Origin: Deltaproteobacteria bacterium
GTDB lineage: Bacteria; Desulfobacterota; B13-G15; RBG-16-54-18
NCBI GenBank assembly: GCA_003646745.1
Contig: QMLM01000003.1
Coordinates: 1-23,181 of the forward strand
DNA: 23,181 nucleotides
Direction: 5' to 3'
Position numbers and translations under genes: made by a program. Shown here one piece after another: positions 1 to 7,152 of the stretch. Positions within the stretch are counted from its first letter, which is position 1. Each line of letters opens with the position of its first letter. The notes beneath the pieces were generated by a model, which did not search any database, had not been told where the DNA came from, and was given only the letters and a program-made list of their open reading frames with translations.

Positions 1-1
1 G

Positions 2-784
2 ATCGGGATCATGGAGTCTCTACAGGAGGATCCCCGGTTTGATCCTGCCCTTACCGCTCAAAAGTTTTTGACCAACTTCCACCCCTTCCGGGGCTACGGC
101 GCCCGTATCTATGGCGTCATGGCCCGGCTGCGTCGGGGGATGTCCTGGGATCAAGTGGGGACCGATAGCTGGGGAAACGGCGGTGCCATGCGTATCGCTC
201 CCATAGGCTTCTTCTTTTATGACGATAGAGATAGGTTGACCCGCAACGCCCTGCTTTGCACCCAGATCACACATAAGCATCCCCAGGGACTAGCTGGGGC
301 GCTGGCCCAGGCACTAGCGGTGGGGATAGCTGTTGAGAAGGGGATGAAGGGAGAGGATATAGATACTTTGGCCTTTTTGGAGGAGATCGCCCGGAGGGTG
401 CAGGATGTGGACCCCCATATGGCAGCAGAGCTTGGGCGGGTTGGGGAGATAGACAGGGGAGGTGAACTAGAGGAACGGATAGGGCGAGTTGCCTTCAGTT
501 TTCTCCGAGATGTGAGCGCCGCTGGGGCCGTGCCGGCGGCCATTGCCTCTTTTGTACTCAACGACAACCTTCGGGACACGGTGGTCACAGCGGTAAATTG
601 CGGCGGGGATACCGACACCATCGGGGCCATGGCCGGTGCCATTGCGGGTGCTTATTACGGGTTTTCCTCTATTCCTCCAAAGTGGCTCTCCTGCCTGGAA
701 AATGGTGAGAAGGGAAGGGACTACGTGACATCACTTGCCGAGCAGTTAGCTCTAATAAAGGCTCAACACAAGGGATGGATTTGA
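2..784 (+). CDS. ADP-ribosylglycohydrolase family protein, 5' partial
   Basis: The reading frame is open to the left edge, so the true start lies outside the window. ADP-ribosylglycohydrolases (DraG/ARH family) remove ADP-ribose from modified proteins or small molecules using two Mg ions. The visible part carries the family's mid-domain signature GNGGAMRIAPIG (residues 56-66 counted from the ATG at 11) and the C-terminal metal-binding motif NCGGDTDTIG followed by a Gly/Ala-rich helix (about 197-215). The N-terminal GDALG and DDT metal motifs expected of the family are not present; they should lie upstream of the window, so this is an edge effect rather than evidence of a broken gene. The stop overlaps the start of the next gene by 10 bases, suggesting co-transcription. 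The substrate cannot be told from sequence. Confidence 0.88.
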   Translation: MGIMESLQEDPRFDPALTAQKFLTNFHPFRGYGARIYGVMARLRRGMSWDQVGTDSWGNGGAMRIAPIGFFFYDDRDRLTRNALLCTQITHKHPQGLAGALAQALAVGIAVEKGMKGEDIDTLAFLEEIARRVQDVDPHMAAELGRVGEIDRGGELEERIGRVAFSFLRDVSAAGAVPAAIASFVLNDNLRDTVVTAVNCGGDTDTIGAMAGAIAGAYYGFSSIPPKWLSCLENGEKGRDYVTSLAEQLALIKAQHKGWI

Positions 785-1518
785 GGGTAGGGGTCTTTCT
801 GGATCGAGACGGCACCATCAACCAGGAAGTGGGCTATATGAGCAACCCCGAGGCGATAGAGCTTATCCCCGGGGCCGCCCGGGCTATACGTCTGATCAAT
901 TGCCTCGGCCTGCGGGCAGTGGTGGTGAGCAATCAGTCTGGGGTGGCGCGAGGGTACTTCCCTTTATCCATGGTAGAAGAGGCCAACAGGAGGCTGGAGT
1001 TGCTCTTGGCTCAGAAAGGAGCTCATCTGGATGGGATATACTACTGTCCCCATCGTCCGGAGGATAGTTGCCCCTGTCGCAAGCCTGAGCCTGGTCTGTT
1101 GAAGAGGGCTGCTGCGGAGTTGGGGATAGACCTCCGCAGCTCATATATGGTGGGAGATAGGGCTGAGGATATAGAGACGATCCATCGTGTGGGGGGAAAG
1201 GGGATATTGGTGTTAACGGGATATGGGAAGCAGCAAAACGATTGGTTAGGGAACCCCCCGGATTTTGTCGCCAGGGACCTTCTGGAGGCGGTCTATTGGA
1301 TATCTTTACAGGAAGGAGCAAAAAGGAGGCAAGAGATGGCGATTAGCAAAGAATTGTTGGATATACTGGCCTGCCCCAAATGCAAGGGAGACATTGTGCT
1401 GACGGAAAAAGGTGATGGGCTTATTTGCAAGGCCTGTAAGCTCATCTACCCTATCAAGGATGATATCCCTGTGATGCTTATTGAGGAAGCTCTGCCCTAC
1501 GAGGAGAAGAAAGATTGA
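775..1518 (+). CDS. gmhB: D-glycero-D-manno-heptose-1,7-bisphosphate 7-phosphatase fused to a Trm112-type zinc protein
   Basis: Residues 1-187 are a GmhB-type HAD phosphatase, which makes heptose 1-phosphate for the lipopolysaccharide inner core in the cytoplasm. Visible motifs are FLDRDGTIN (nucleophile and acid/base Asp), VVSNQSGVARG, the Cys-His-Cys-Cys zinc loop CPHRPEDSCPC, and MVGDRAEDIE (metal Asp). Residues 188-247 are a complete Trm112/YcaR-like protein (COG2835), starting MAISKELLDILACPKC and carrying two CxxC pairs. Trm112 proteins are normally about 60-residue stand-alone proteins that partner methyltransferases. No stop codon separates the two, yet a perfect Shine-Dalgarno sits just before Met188. 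This is either a read-through fusion that also yields free Trm112, or a pair whose separating stop was lost. The gene overlaps the upstream gene by 10 bases and the downstream one by 4. Confidence 0.87.
   Translation: MDLRVGVFLDRDGTINQEVGYMSNPEAIELIPGAARAIRLINCLGLRAVVVSNQSGVARGYFPLSMVEEANRRLELLLAQKGAHLDGIYYCPHRPEDSCPCRKPEPGLLKRAAAELGIDLRSSYMVGDRAEDIETIHRVGGKGILVLTGYGKQQNDWLGNPPDFVARDLLEAVYWISLQEGAKRRQEMAISKELLDILACPKCKGDIVLTEKGDGLICKACKLIYPIKDDIPVMLIEEALPYEEKKD
1324..1338 (+). promoter_or_regulatory. Internal Shine-Dalgarno and ATG for the Trm112-like part
   Basis: AGGAGG at 1324-1329 lies six bases before the ATG at 1336, in the same frame as gmhB. It matches where a separate Trm112 gene would begin and suggests internal initiation inside the fused reading frame. 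Confidence 0.6.
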
Positions 1519-2153
1519 GGGAACAGAAGGTCTCTTTCCCCTCTCGAGACGGCCTGATGTTGGAGGGACTCCTCTATAAAGGGCAGCAGGGGAGGGGGAA
1601 GGCCATCCTGTGCCACCCTCACCCCCTTTACGGCGGTGATATGTACAGCAATGTAGTAGGGTCCCTGCAGGATATATTGGCTGAGGGTGGTTTTTCCACA
1701 CTCCGGTTCAATTTCCGCGGGGTGGGGGGTAGTGAAGGCAGTTATGGTGAGGCCGCCGGGGAGTTAGAGGATGTGCGGGGCGCCGTAGACTTCATCGCTG
1801 CAGAGATGGGTCACCCAGTTTATCTGGTGGGGTACTCCTTCGGGGCCTATGTAGGGGCAAAGGCAGTGCTGGGGGATGAGAGGGTAAAGGCCCTTGTATG
1901 TATCTCACCACCGATCTATTTTTACGACTTTACCTTTCTAGCATGGGATGAGAGACCGAAGCTTCTCATAGCGGGGGATAGAGACTTTGTATGTCCATTA
2001 AAAAAATTAGAGGAATTTTCTCTTACTCTTGCTCATCCCAAATTTGTCCACATCATCCCTGGGGCGGACCACTTCTGGTGGGGCTTTGAGGATCCGTTGG
2101 CGGCTCAGGTGATGGATTTTCTCCGGGACCTTTGGCCGGATAGAGGACCTTAG
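1515..2153 (+). CDS. Alpha/beta hydrolase (dienelactone hydrolase / S33-like)
   Basis: A 212-residue cytoplasmic alpha/beta hydrolase of the small family found in many bacteria with the signature HPHPLYGGDMYSNVV (residues 34-48), followed by FNFRGVGGSEG (66-75). The catalytic triad is readable: nucleophile Ser108 in GYSFGA, acid Asp155 or Asp157 in AGDRDFVCP, and His186 in GADHFWWG. The substrate is unknown; esters or thioesters are typical. I chose the TTG at 1515 because it overlaps the stop of the gmhB-Trm112 gene (TTGA), follows a GAGGAG-like ribosome site and puts the conserved N-terminus at the usual distance. The last 101 bases overlap the convergent minus-strand Kdo-kinase-like gene. 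Confidence 0.82.
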   Translation: MREQKVSFPSRDGLMLEGLLYKGQQGRGKAILCHPHPLYGGDMYSNVVGSLQDILAEGGFSTLRFNFRGVGGSEGSYGEAAGELEDVRGAVDFIAAEMGHPVYLVGYSFGAYVGAKAVLGDERVKALVCISPPIYFYDFTFLAWDERPKLLIAGDRDFVCPLKKLEEFSLTLAHPKFVHIIPGADHFWWGFEDPLAAQVMDFLRDLWPDRGP

Positions 2154-2994
2154 CTATCCACCACCCCCATCGATAGAGGAGTTTGTACCACCTATATCTT
2201 TTTAGATAGGCCATTATGTAGGGACGGATCTCCTTGTTGCCCACAAGGTAAGCGCGGCAGAAGATACTTTTATCCTCTTTTGTCAACGGGAGCCCCTCCC
2301 CTCTGAGCTTTTCTGCCGAGCGGTCTAACCTCCTCAAATTTTTTACCCTCTGGGAGGGGGAGAGCTGCACGGAGCTCTTGGATTTGTCGAAGTCTATCAG
2401 ATATACCTTAAGTCCCTCCTCCTCCACTAAAAAGTTCTTGAGGTGAAGATCAGCGTGATATATCCCCTCTTGATGCATCTTTCTCACCAGCTCCCCGGCC
2501 ATTTTTATGACCTCTCGCCTCTCCTCGCCATGTGGCTGTTTGGAGAGGAAGCTAATAAGATCTACCGCCCCGGGAAGGTATTTGGTGATGAGGTATCCCC
2601 TGTACCACTTCCCCCATCCTCGCTCTAATATGGCCGCCAGGATCTCCAAGGTCGGTATGCCGGCTGATTTCACCTTCTCGGCAACCTCTACCTCTCTAAA
2701 AGGGCGTTTGCCAAAAAGAAATAGATCACCACTGAGGCGGCGCAACAGCCCTCCATGGCGATATTTCCTGACGGCCACCTCCTCTTGCCCCTTAATGAGG
2801 AGTATTTCCCCCCTTCCGATCATCTTAGGCAGGGGAGGGATTCTCGCCCAAAGTCCTGCAGGGTCCAAGAGCCCCTGGCGGCGCAGAAGATCTTCGTAGC
2901 CAGCCCGCACCAATATCTCCCTCCTTCCCTCCCGCAAAAGGCAGTAACCCGAAGGAGGGCTGATCCTATCCTTTAACACTAAATTCCAGATCAC
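2053..2994 (-). CDS. Lipopolysaccharide kinase (Kdo/WaaP, InaA-like) family protein
   Basis: A 313-residue protein-kinase-fold enzyme resembling 3-deoxy-D-manno-octulosonic acid kinase (KdkA) and WaaP, which phosphorylate Kdo or heptose of the lipopolysaccharide core at the inner membrane. The catalytic loop HADLHLKNFL (His180, Asp182, Asn187) and the metal motif IDFDKSK (Asp201/Asp203) are intact, and a likely ATP-binding Lys lies in AVRKYRHGG (about 77). Start is GTG at 2994, inside the end of the deleted CDF-NifX gene; a downstream start is possible because the first 25 residues are not strongly family-like. The C-terminal 30-odd residues are Pro/Ser-rich and are antisense to the convergent hydrolase gene. 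It is the last gene of the long minus-strand block although its role is envelope-related. Confidence 0.78.
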   Translation of the reverse strand: MIWNLVLKDRISPPSGYCLLREGRREILVRAGYEDLLRRQGLLDPAGLWARIPPLPKMIGRGEILLIKGQEEVAVRKYRHGGLLRRLSGDLFLFGKRPFREVEVAEKVKSAGIPTLEILAAILERGWGKWYRGYLITKYLPGAVDLISFLSKQPHGEERREVIKMAGELVRKMHQEGIYHADLHLKNFLVEEEGLKVYLIDFDKSKSSVQLSPSQRVKNLRRLDRSAEKLRGEGLPLTKEDKSIFCRAYLVGNKEIRPYIMAYLKRYRWYKLLYRWGWWIAKVLYPAKGPGENPSPEPPTDPQSPTRSGPPQG

Positions 2995-3345
2995 GAAGCC
3001 TCTCCTCAGCAGTAATGGTCATCTCCACCCCAGCATTAGAGAATACATAAAAAGGGCCCTTGCCCTCAAAGCTCTTCTTTGCTATGACCTTATCAACGAC
3101 ATGGCCAAGGAGACCAGGTTTTCCACCTTGTAAAGGCCGTAGGGAAATGATCTAGAACGCCTCTTAGAGAGCCTAATCCCCATTAAAACCGAGGCTGAAG
3201 ATATCACATCGGTGAGGGAGTGTACAGCATCGGCCATCAGGGCTACACTTCCGGAAAAAAACGCTAGCAGATATTTGATCACCGTGAGGAAGGCGTTGAG
3301 GGTGATGGAGAGCAGGGCAATCTTTTCACTTCGTTCAAGGCTCAT
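2966..3345 (-). pseudogene. Remnant of a CDF cation transporter with C-terminal NifX-like domain (internal deletion)
   Basis: From the ATG at 3345 the frame encodes the N-terminal part of a cation diffusion facilitator: a first membrane segment, then ADAVHSLTDVISS (the metal-site HSxxD helix) and YGLYKVENLVSLAM. The frame stops at 3082. In the next frame, starting near 3105, the sequence continues as VVDKVIAKKSFEGKGPFYVF and NAGVEMTIT, ending in a stop at 2966. This resembles the C-terminus of the known CDF transporters that carry a NifX-like (dinitrogenase FeMo-cofactor) domain. Roughly the middle two thirds of the expected protein is missing, so a deletion near 3098-3108 joined the two ends out of frame. 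The start overlaps the upstream DUF364 gene by ATGA. Non-functional as a transporter. Confidence 0.78.
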
Positions 3346-4067
3346 TTCATCATGGTGAGCAGTTTCACCCCATGGCGGTGGAGTTGGCGAAAGGTAGCTC
3401 CTTGGCTTACATAACGCAGCACCTCGTGTTCATCTACCACCTGAGATCCCGAGATGGCATCTATGCCGTACTCAAACAGAAGGGGGGTTAAAGGGGCCGT
3501 GGGGCCTATCAACATCACAAAGCTACCTCGGCATAAATCTAACAGTGACTCCAGGGTATGGTTGATAAGGGAGGTGCCTGTTATCCCCACCACTTGGCAT
3601 TGGGGAAGGATGTCCTTAGCCCTTTCCGCCTCCAGATCCCCTTGTTGTGGTCTTTTCTCGATGACCCATAGGTGACGTGCCACCTTTTTTAACGCTGGAA
3701 CGAAAGGGAAATGGCCTATAATGGCCACATCTTTACCTTTCCCCTTGGCGGCCAAGATATCAAAGGCATTGGTCTCAGAACACCTCTGCAGTTCTATCTT
3801 CAGCAGCGAGTTTATGGTTGCCATCCCTATCGATGCTTCCAACAGATGTGAGGAGAGGGCCAAGTGCGCCAACTCTCCGGCACTTCTGTCTGTGAGTTCA
3901 CCTGCCTCCTGTACAGCAGGGGTCCGATGGGGGTGGTCTTCGACCATCGTAGAGGCAAGGCCGCAGCCTCGCGTAGCTACAGCTGTCCAGAACGGACCCA
4001 CCCTCACCTTCCGCACAGGGGCATCCTTCCAGGGGAGATGATCGAGGAGGGCTTCGATGATCTTCAT
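3342..4067 (-). CDS. DUF4213/DUF364 protein (putative heavy-metal chelation domain)
   Basis: A 241-residue cytoplasmic protein of the DUF4213 (N-terminal) plus DUF364 (C-terminal) family, a Rossmann-like fold annotated in Pfam as a putative heavy-metal chelation domain. Recognisable segments are EASIGMATINSLL (about 77-89), KDVAIIGHFPFVP with a glycine turn (about 111-123), and the C-terminal signature MLIGPTAPLTPLLFEYGID with AISGSQV. The biochemical activity is unknown. Start ATG 4067 overlaps the preceding gene's stop (ATGA), and its own stop overlaps the CDF remnant start, so it is translationally coupled on both sides. Its place among Fe-S ATPases and NifX-like proteins supports a metal-related role, which is inference. 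Confidence 0.8.
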   Translation of the reverse strand: MKIIEALLDHLPWKDAPVRKVRVGPFWTAVATRGCGLASTMVEDHPHRTPAVQEAGELTDRSAGELAHLALSSHLLEASIGMATINSLLKIELQRCSETNAFDILAAKGKGKDVAIIGHFPFVPALKKVARHLWVIEKRPQQGDLEAERAKDILPQCQVVGITGTSLINHTLESLLDLCRGSFVMLIGPTAPLTPLLFEYGIDAISGSQVVDEHEVLRYVSQGATFRQLHRHGVKLLTMMK

Positions 4068-4321
4068 CCTTTATTCCTGCTCTCTCCTTTAGGTCGGGTG
4101 TAGATCACCTTGTATTGGTCCTCCACACCTTCAAAACAGATCCGGCACCTTTGGCATTCATCGCTTTCTCCATCCGGCTCCTCCACAGCAGACAACGGCT
4201 CCAGATGTACCTCGAAACCCGTCTCCCCATACATACGCACCATCTCACTTAATCTAGGTTCTGCGGCGATAAAGCGCCTCTGCCATCCCTCTTTAATTAA
4301 CTCTTCCTCTTTGCGGGTCAT
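4064..4321 (-). CDS. Small conserved-looking protein with CxxCxxC motif
   Basis: An 85-residue soluble protein that I cannot assign to a named family. It is charged and helical at the N-terminus, has a segment YGETGFEVHLEPL (31-43), then an acidic linker and a tight cysteine motif with Cys56, Cys59 and Cys62 in ECQRCRICFEG, followed by YKVIYTRP. The cysteines could ligate zinc or an Fe-S cluster. It is a real gene by context: its ATG overlaps the upstream ferredoxin-MinD stop by ATGA and its stop overlaps the DUF364 start the same way, so it is the third gene in a chain of coupled reading frames. Confidence 0.72.
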   Translation of the reverse strand: MTRKEEELIKEGWQRRFIAAEPRLSEMVRMYGETGFEVHLEPLSAVEEPDGESDECQRCRICFEGVEDQYKVIYTRPKGESRNKG

Positions 4322-5193
4322 GTAGGGGTCCTCTTGTTAGCAAGGGCCTCCTGTACTTCCTGCCACATACTCTTGATGGCATCTTGGACCGCCGCACAAG
4401 GGTATTCCATCACTGTTTTTCGTTCCACCATAGCTTTAACCACTGCTACATCGAAGGGAATCTTTCCTATCAACCTCAGGCCCTTGCGCTGACAATACTG
4501 CTCGATTTGAAGGGTCTTGGCCGGGTTCAAGTCATATTTATTAATACAGATCAGGGTGGGGATGTCAAAGTGTTCGGCCAGCTTGATCAACCTCTCTAGG
4601 TCATGAATGCCTGCAACGGTAGGCTCCGTTACAATCAAGGCTAGATCTGCCCCGGTGAGAGATGAGATCACCGGACACCCAATTCCCGGGGGCCCATCTA
4701 TGATGATGAGCTCCAAGTTTCTCTGTTCGGCTAAAAACTGTGCCAATTTTCTCACCTCTGCGACCAACTTTCCAGAATTCTCCTCCCCGATCCCCAGCCT
4801 GGCGTGGGTCATGGGTCCGTTGCGTGTCTCGGAGATATACCACTTACCAGAAGGGGAGTCCTTCATGGTAATGGCCTCCTCGGGACAACCAAGGGCACAG
4901 AGGCCACACCCCTCACACTCTAAAATATCCACCCTCCCATCCTTTATGGCATCAAATCGGCACAACTCAGTACATACCCCACATTGCGTGCATTTTTCCT
5001 CATCTACCACCGGCTTGCGGCCACCGATAAATTCACCTCTTTCAATGGTTGCCGGTTCGAGGATCAAGAAGAGATCAGCGGCATCCACATCGCAATCGGC
5101 CAAGACCTTATCTTTGGCCAACGAAGAAAGGGCCCCGACCAGGGTAGTCTTTCCTGTACCTCCCTTGCCGCTTATTATGGTCAACTGTTTCAT
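4318..5193 (-). CDS. MinD-superfamily P-loop ATPase with inserted 2[4Fe-4S] ferredoxin domain (downstream copy)
   Basis: A 291-residue ATPase of the COG1149 type, cytoplasmic. Walker A is GKGGTGKT (9-16) and the Walker B-like region is IIIDGPPGIGCPVI (163-176). A ferredoxin domain is inserted after the first ATPase segment, with Cys68/71/74/78 (CTQCGVCTELC) and Cys93/96/99/103 (CEGCGLCALGC), enough for two [4Fe-4S] clusters. In Desulfovibrio vulgaris, two tandem proteins of this type (DVU2103/DVU2104, from memory) belong to the ORP complex. Here the two copies flank a NifU-like scaffold, which suggests cluster transfer. The ATG at 5193 overlaps the NifU-like stop (ATGA); the stop overlaps the next start. 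Only about the last 80 residues lack clear motifs. Confidence 0.9.
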   Translation of the reverse strand: MKQLTIISGKGGTGKTTLVGALSSLAKDKVLADCDVDAADLFLILEPATIERGEFIGGRKPVVDEEKCTQCGVCTELCRFDAIKDGRVDILECEGCGLCALGCPEEAITMKDSPSGKWYISETRNGPMTHARLGIGEENSGKLVAEVRKLAQFLAEQRNLELIIIDGPPGIGCPVISSLTGADLALIVTEPTVAGIHDLERLIKLAEHFDIPTLICINKYDLNPAKTLQIEQYCQRKGLRLIGKIPFDVAVVKAMVERKTVMEYPCAAVQDAIKSMWQEVQEALANKRTPT

Positions 5194-5636
5194 CTGCTAA
5201 CCCTTTCCTTCTTCATAAGGTAATCCGCAATGGCTGCGTGTAATCCTACCACCCCCAGCAGGGAGCAGTGGGCCTTTCTCGCCGGTACTTCCCCGGCTGC
5301 CTCAATAACGTCGTCGTCAGTGATCCGCAGGGCATCGTCAAGATTCTTTCCTATGGTCAATTCACTCAAGATGCTGGTGGTGGCAATGGCGGCTGCACAG
5401 CCGAAGACCTTATATTTGATATCGACGATTCTATCCCCTTCTATCTTCAAATAGAGTCAAATATGGTCACCACAGTTGGGATCTCCCACTAAGGCCACCC
5501 CGTCGGGATCCTCTATTTCGCCTATGTGCCGGGGGTTTTTGAAGTGATCGAGGATGATTTCGTTATAGACGAGATAACCTATTGGTTCAACTGGACCTTG
5601 ATCCTGACGGTAAAGGTCCTCCCAGTCCCTCTCCAT
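5190..5636 (-). pseudogene. NifU/IscU-like Fe-S scaffold interrupted by an in-frame TGA
   Basis: Reading from the ATG at 5636 gives 148 codons aligned to the NifU/IscU scaffold family except that codon 60 is TGA (5459-5457). Before it: YNEIILDHFKNPRHIGEIED and GDPNCGDHI, with the first ligand Cys. After it, in the same frame: LYLKIEGDRIVDIKYKVFGC (second Cys) and ARKAHCSLLG (third Cys). All three cluster-binding cysteines and the Asp of CGD are therefore preserved on either side of the stop. This is a nonsense mutation (CGA to TGA is the simplest), a sequencing error, or read-through. A truncated product could start at the TTG at 5450, but it would lack Cys one. Starts and stops overlap the flanking ferredoxin-MinD genes (TAATG and ATGA). 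Confidence 0.8.
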
Positions 5637-6481
5637 TATTTGCCGCCCCCTTCTACTATCTGCTTTATCTGCGCGAAGAGGTCGATAAATTTGTCCCGAT
5701 ACTCTGGGAGCTCTTCCGTCAAGGGGATCCCCTCTGAATAGAGCTTAGCGATCCTGCGATCCATGGGGATTTCCAGCAGGATGGGGATTCCTTCATTGTG
5801 GCAATATTCCTTTACCCCTTCATTGCCAACGTCGGCTCGATTGATGAGGACACCCATAGGGACGTTCAGCTTCTTCAACATCTGTACCGTCAGCTCCAAG
5901 TCGTTCAGTCCGAAGGGGGTAGGTTCAGCTACCAGGAGGCAGAAGTCGCCTCCCTTTACCGTCTCGATCACGGGACAGGACGTCCCTGGTGGGGCATCAA
6001 GGATGACCGTCCCCTCTTTTTTCATCAGAGACTTCTCAACCCGTATGATGGGTGCGGCCATCGGTTCCCCCACATTGAGCCGGCCATGGATGAATTCTAT
6101 CCCGTCTTTGCTCCCCATTTCTATCACACCTATTTCCTTCTCCTCTTCCGTTATAACCTTTTCAGGGCAGACATACGAACAGACGCCACAACCATGACAG
6201 AGTTCATCAAAGACTAGGACGTTCTGGGGAAAGACGACCAAGGCATTAAATTCACAGGCCTCAGCACAACGACCGCAGTGGGTACATCTGTCTTCATCAA
6301 TGCGGGGAATGGGAATGGTGACAGGCATCTTTTTTTCTATACGAGGTTTGAGGAAGAGATGAGCATTGGGTTCTTCCACATCACAATCGATGAATTGGAT
6401 TTTCCCCAAGGCTAGGGCCAAATTGGTGGCAATGGTGGTTTTTCCCGTCCCTCCTTTTCCGCTAGCTACAGAGATAATCAT
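5636..6481 (-). CDS. MinD-superfamily P-loop ATPase with inserted 2[4Fe-4S] ferredoxin domain (upstream copy)
   Basis: A 281-residue paralogue of the ATPase encoded at 4318-5193. Walker A GKGGTGKT is at 8-15, the switch segment VILDAPPGTSCPVIETV is at 159-175, and the inserted ferredoxin domain has Cys66/69/72/76 (CTHCGRCAEAC) and Cys95/98/101/105 (CHGCGVCSYVC). The domain order is ATPase part one, ferredoxin, ATPase part two. The two copies are clearly diverged, so they probably form a heteromer as proposed for the ORP system rather than being a recent duplication. ATG 6481 overlaps the DUF169 stop (ATGA); TAA at 5638-5636 overlaps the NifU-like ATG (TAATG). Confidence 0.9.
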   Translation of the reverse strand: MIISVASGKGGTGKTTIATNLALALGKIQFIDCDVEEPNAHLFLKPRIEKKMPVTIPIPRIDEDRCTHCGRCAEACEFNALVVFPQNVLVFDELCHGCGVCSYVCPEKVITEEEKEIGVIEMGSKDGIEFIHGRLNVGEPMAAPIIRVEKSLMKKEGTVILDAPPGTSCPVIETVKGGDFCLLVAEPTPFGLNDLELTVQMLKKLNVPMGVLINRADVGNEGVKEYCHNEGIPILLEIPMDRRIAKLYSEGIPLTEELPEYRDKFIDLFAQIKQIVEGGGK

Positions 6482-7092
6482 CTTCCCCCCCTCAGGAGAT
6501 TTTTTGCCACTTCTGTAGGTACGCCGATGGCGACCCTATCCCTGGTTATCCTTCCATATCTCCTGGCATCACTGCAGCCAAAAGAGAGGGCAATTCGCCC
6601 CTCGACGAAGGCCTCCACAGCCACATGTCCACATACCGACACTATACTCGAGAGGTCTACCTTTAGATCCTCTCCGAACTGTAGCTGGTAATCCCTGAGC
6701 AGCTTCATGACCTGTCCGGGTTGAAGATAGGACAACAGTACATCGGGTCCATTTTTTACGTTTAGACCGATTCCCTTCAGGGGACCATAGATCTTCGGCA
6801 GGTCCTCTACTAATCTTTTTGCCGTTTGCCTGCTAAAACCTCCTTCGGTATGAAATCTGTCCACCATCTCCTCTTTTCCCCCTTCATTCCAACCGAACAC
6901 ATAGCAGGCCCCGCGACAGTTGAGCCCTTCGGGGGTCAAGAGGAGGGGGCGGGTCAGGGACCTTGTGATGGCCTCACAGAAACGGACTCCTTTCCTGGGA
7001 ACCTCCTCAACGGGTGGCAGCTCATCTCGATAGAATTTTAACCCGATCCATCTGCCCCCGAAACGCCTTTGAAATTCCTCCACCAAATCCAT
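6478..7092 (-). CDS. DUF169 family protein
   Basis: A 204-residue protein of the DUF169 family (COG2043), widespread in archaea and anaerobic bacteria and of unknown function. Seen: IGLKFYRDELPP near the N-terminus, conserved Cys39 in RFCEAIT, Cys59 and Cys63 in LNCRGACYVFGW, a GPDVLLSYLQPGQVM segment (115-129), Cys154 in SVCGHV and Cys173 in FGCSDARRYG. The five cysteines sit where the family keeps its cysteines and could bind a metal or Fe-S cluster. It is the first gene of a run of six overlapping junctions (ATGA with the next ATPase). About 60 bases separate it from the upstream zinc-ribbon gene. Confidence 0.83.
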   Translation of the reverse strand: MDLVEEFQRRFGGRWIGLKFYRDELPPVEEVPRKGVRFCEAITRSLTRPLLLTPEGLNCRGACYVFGWNEGGKEEMVDRFHTEGGFSRQTAKRLVEDLPKIYGPLKGIGLNVKNGPDVLLSYLQPGQVMKLLRDYQLQFGEDLKVDLSSIVSVCGHVAVEAFVEGRIALSFGCSDARRYGRITRDRVAIGVPTEVAKNLLRGGR

Positions 7093-7152
7093 TGCACTCC
7101 TCCTCTCGCCATCGCACCTTGCAGAACCACAAGCACAGGATCTTCTACCTTC

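Noticed and set aside
4607..5200. 197-codon plus-strand open frame
   Set aside because: Antisense to the ferredoxin-MinD gene with intact Walker and Cys motifs.
5451..5475. TGA codon in the NifU-like gene as selenocysteine
   Set aside because: The position is not a cysteine in the family, there is no CxxU-type context, and no hairpin at the usual bacterial SECIS distance is visible.
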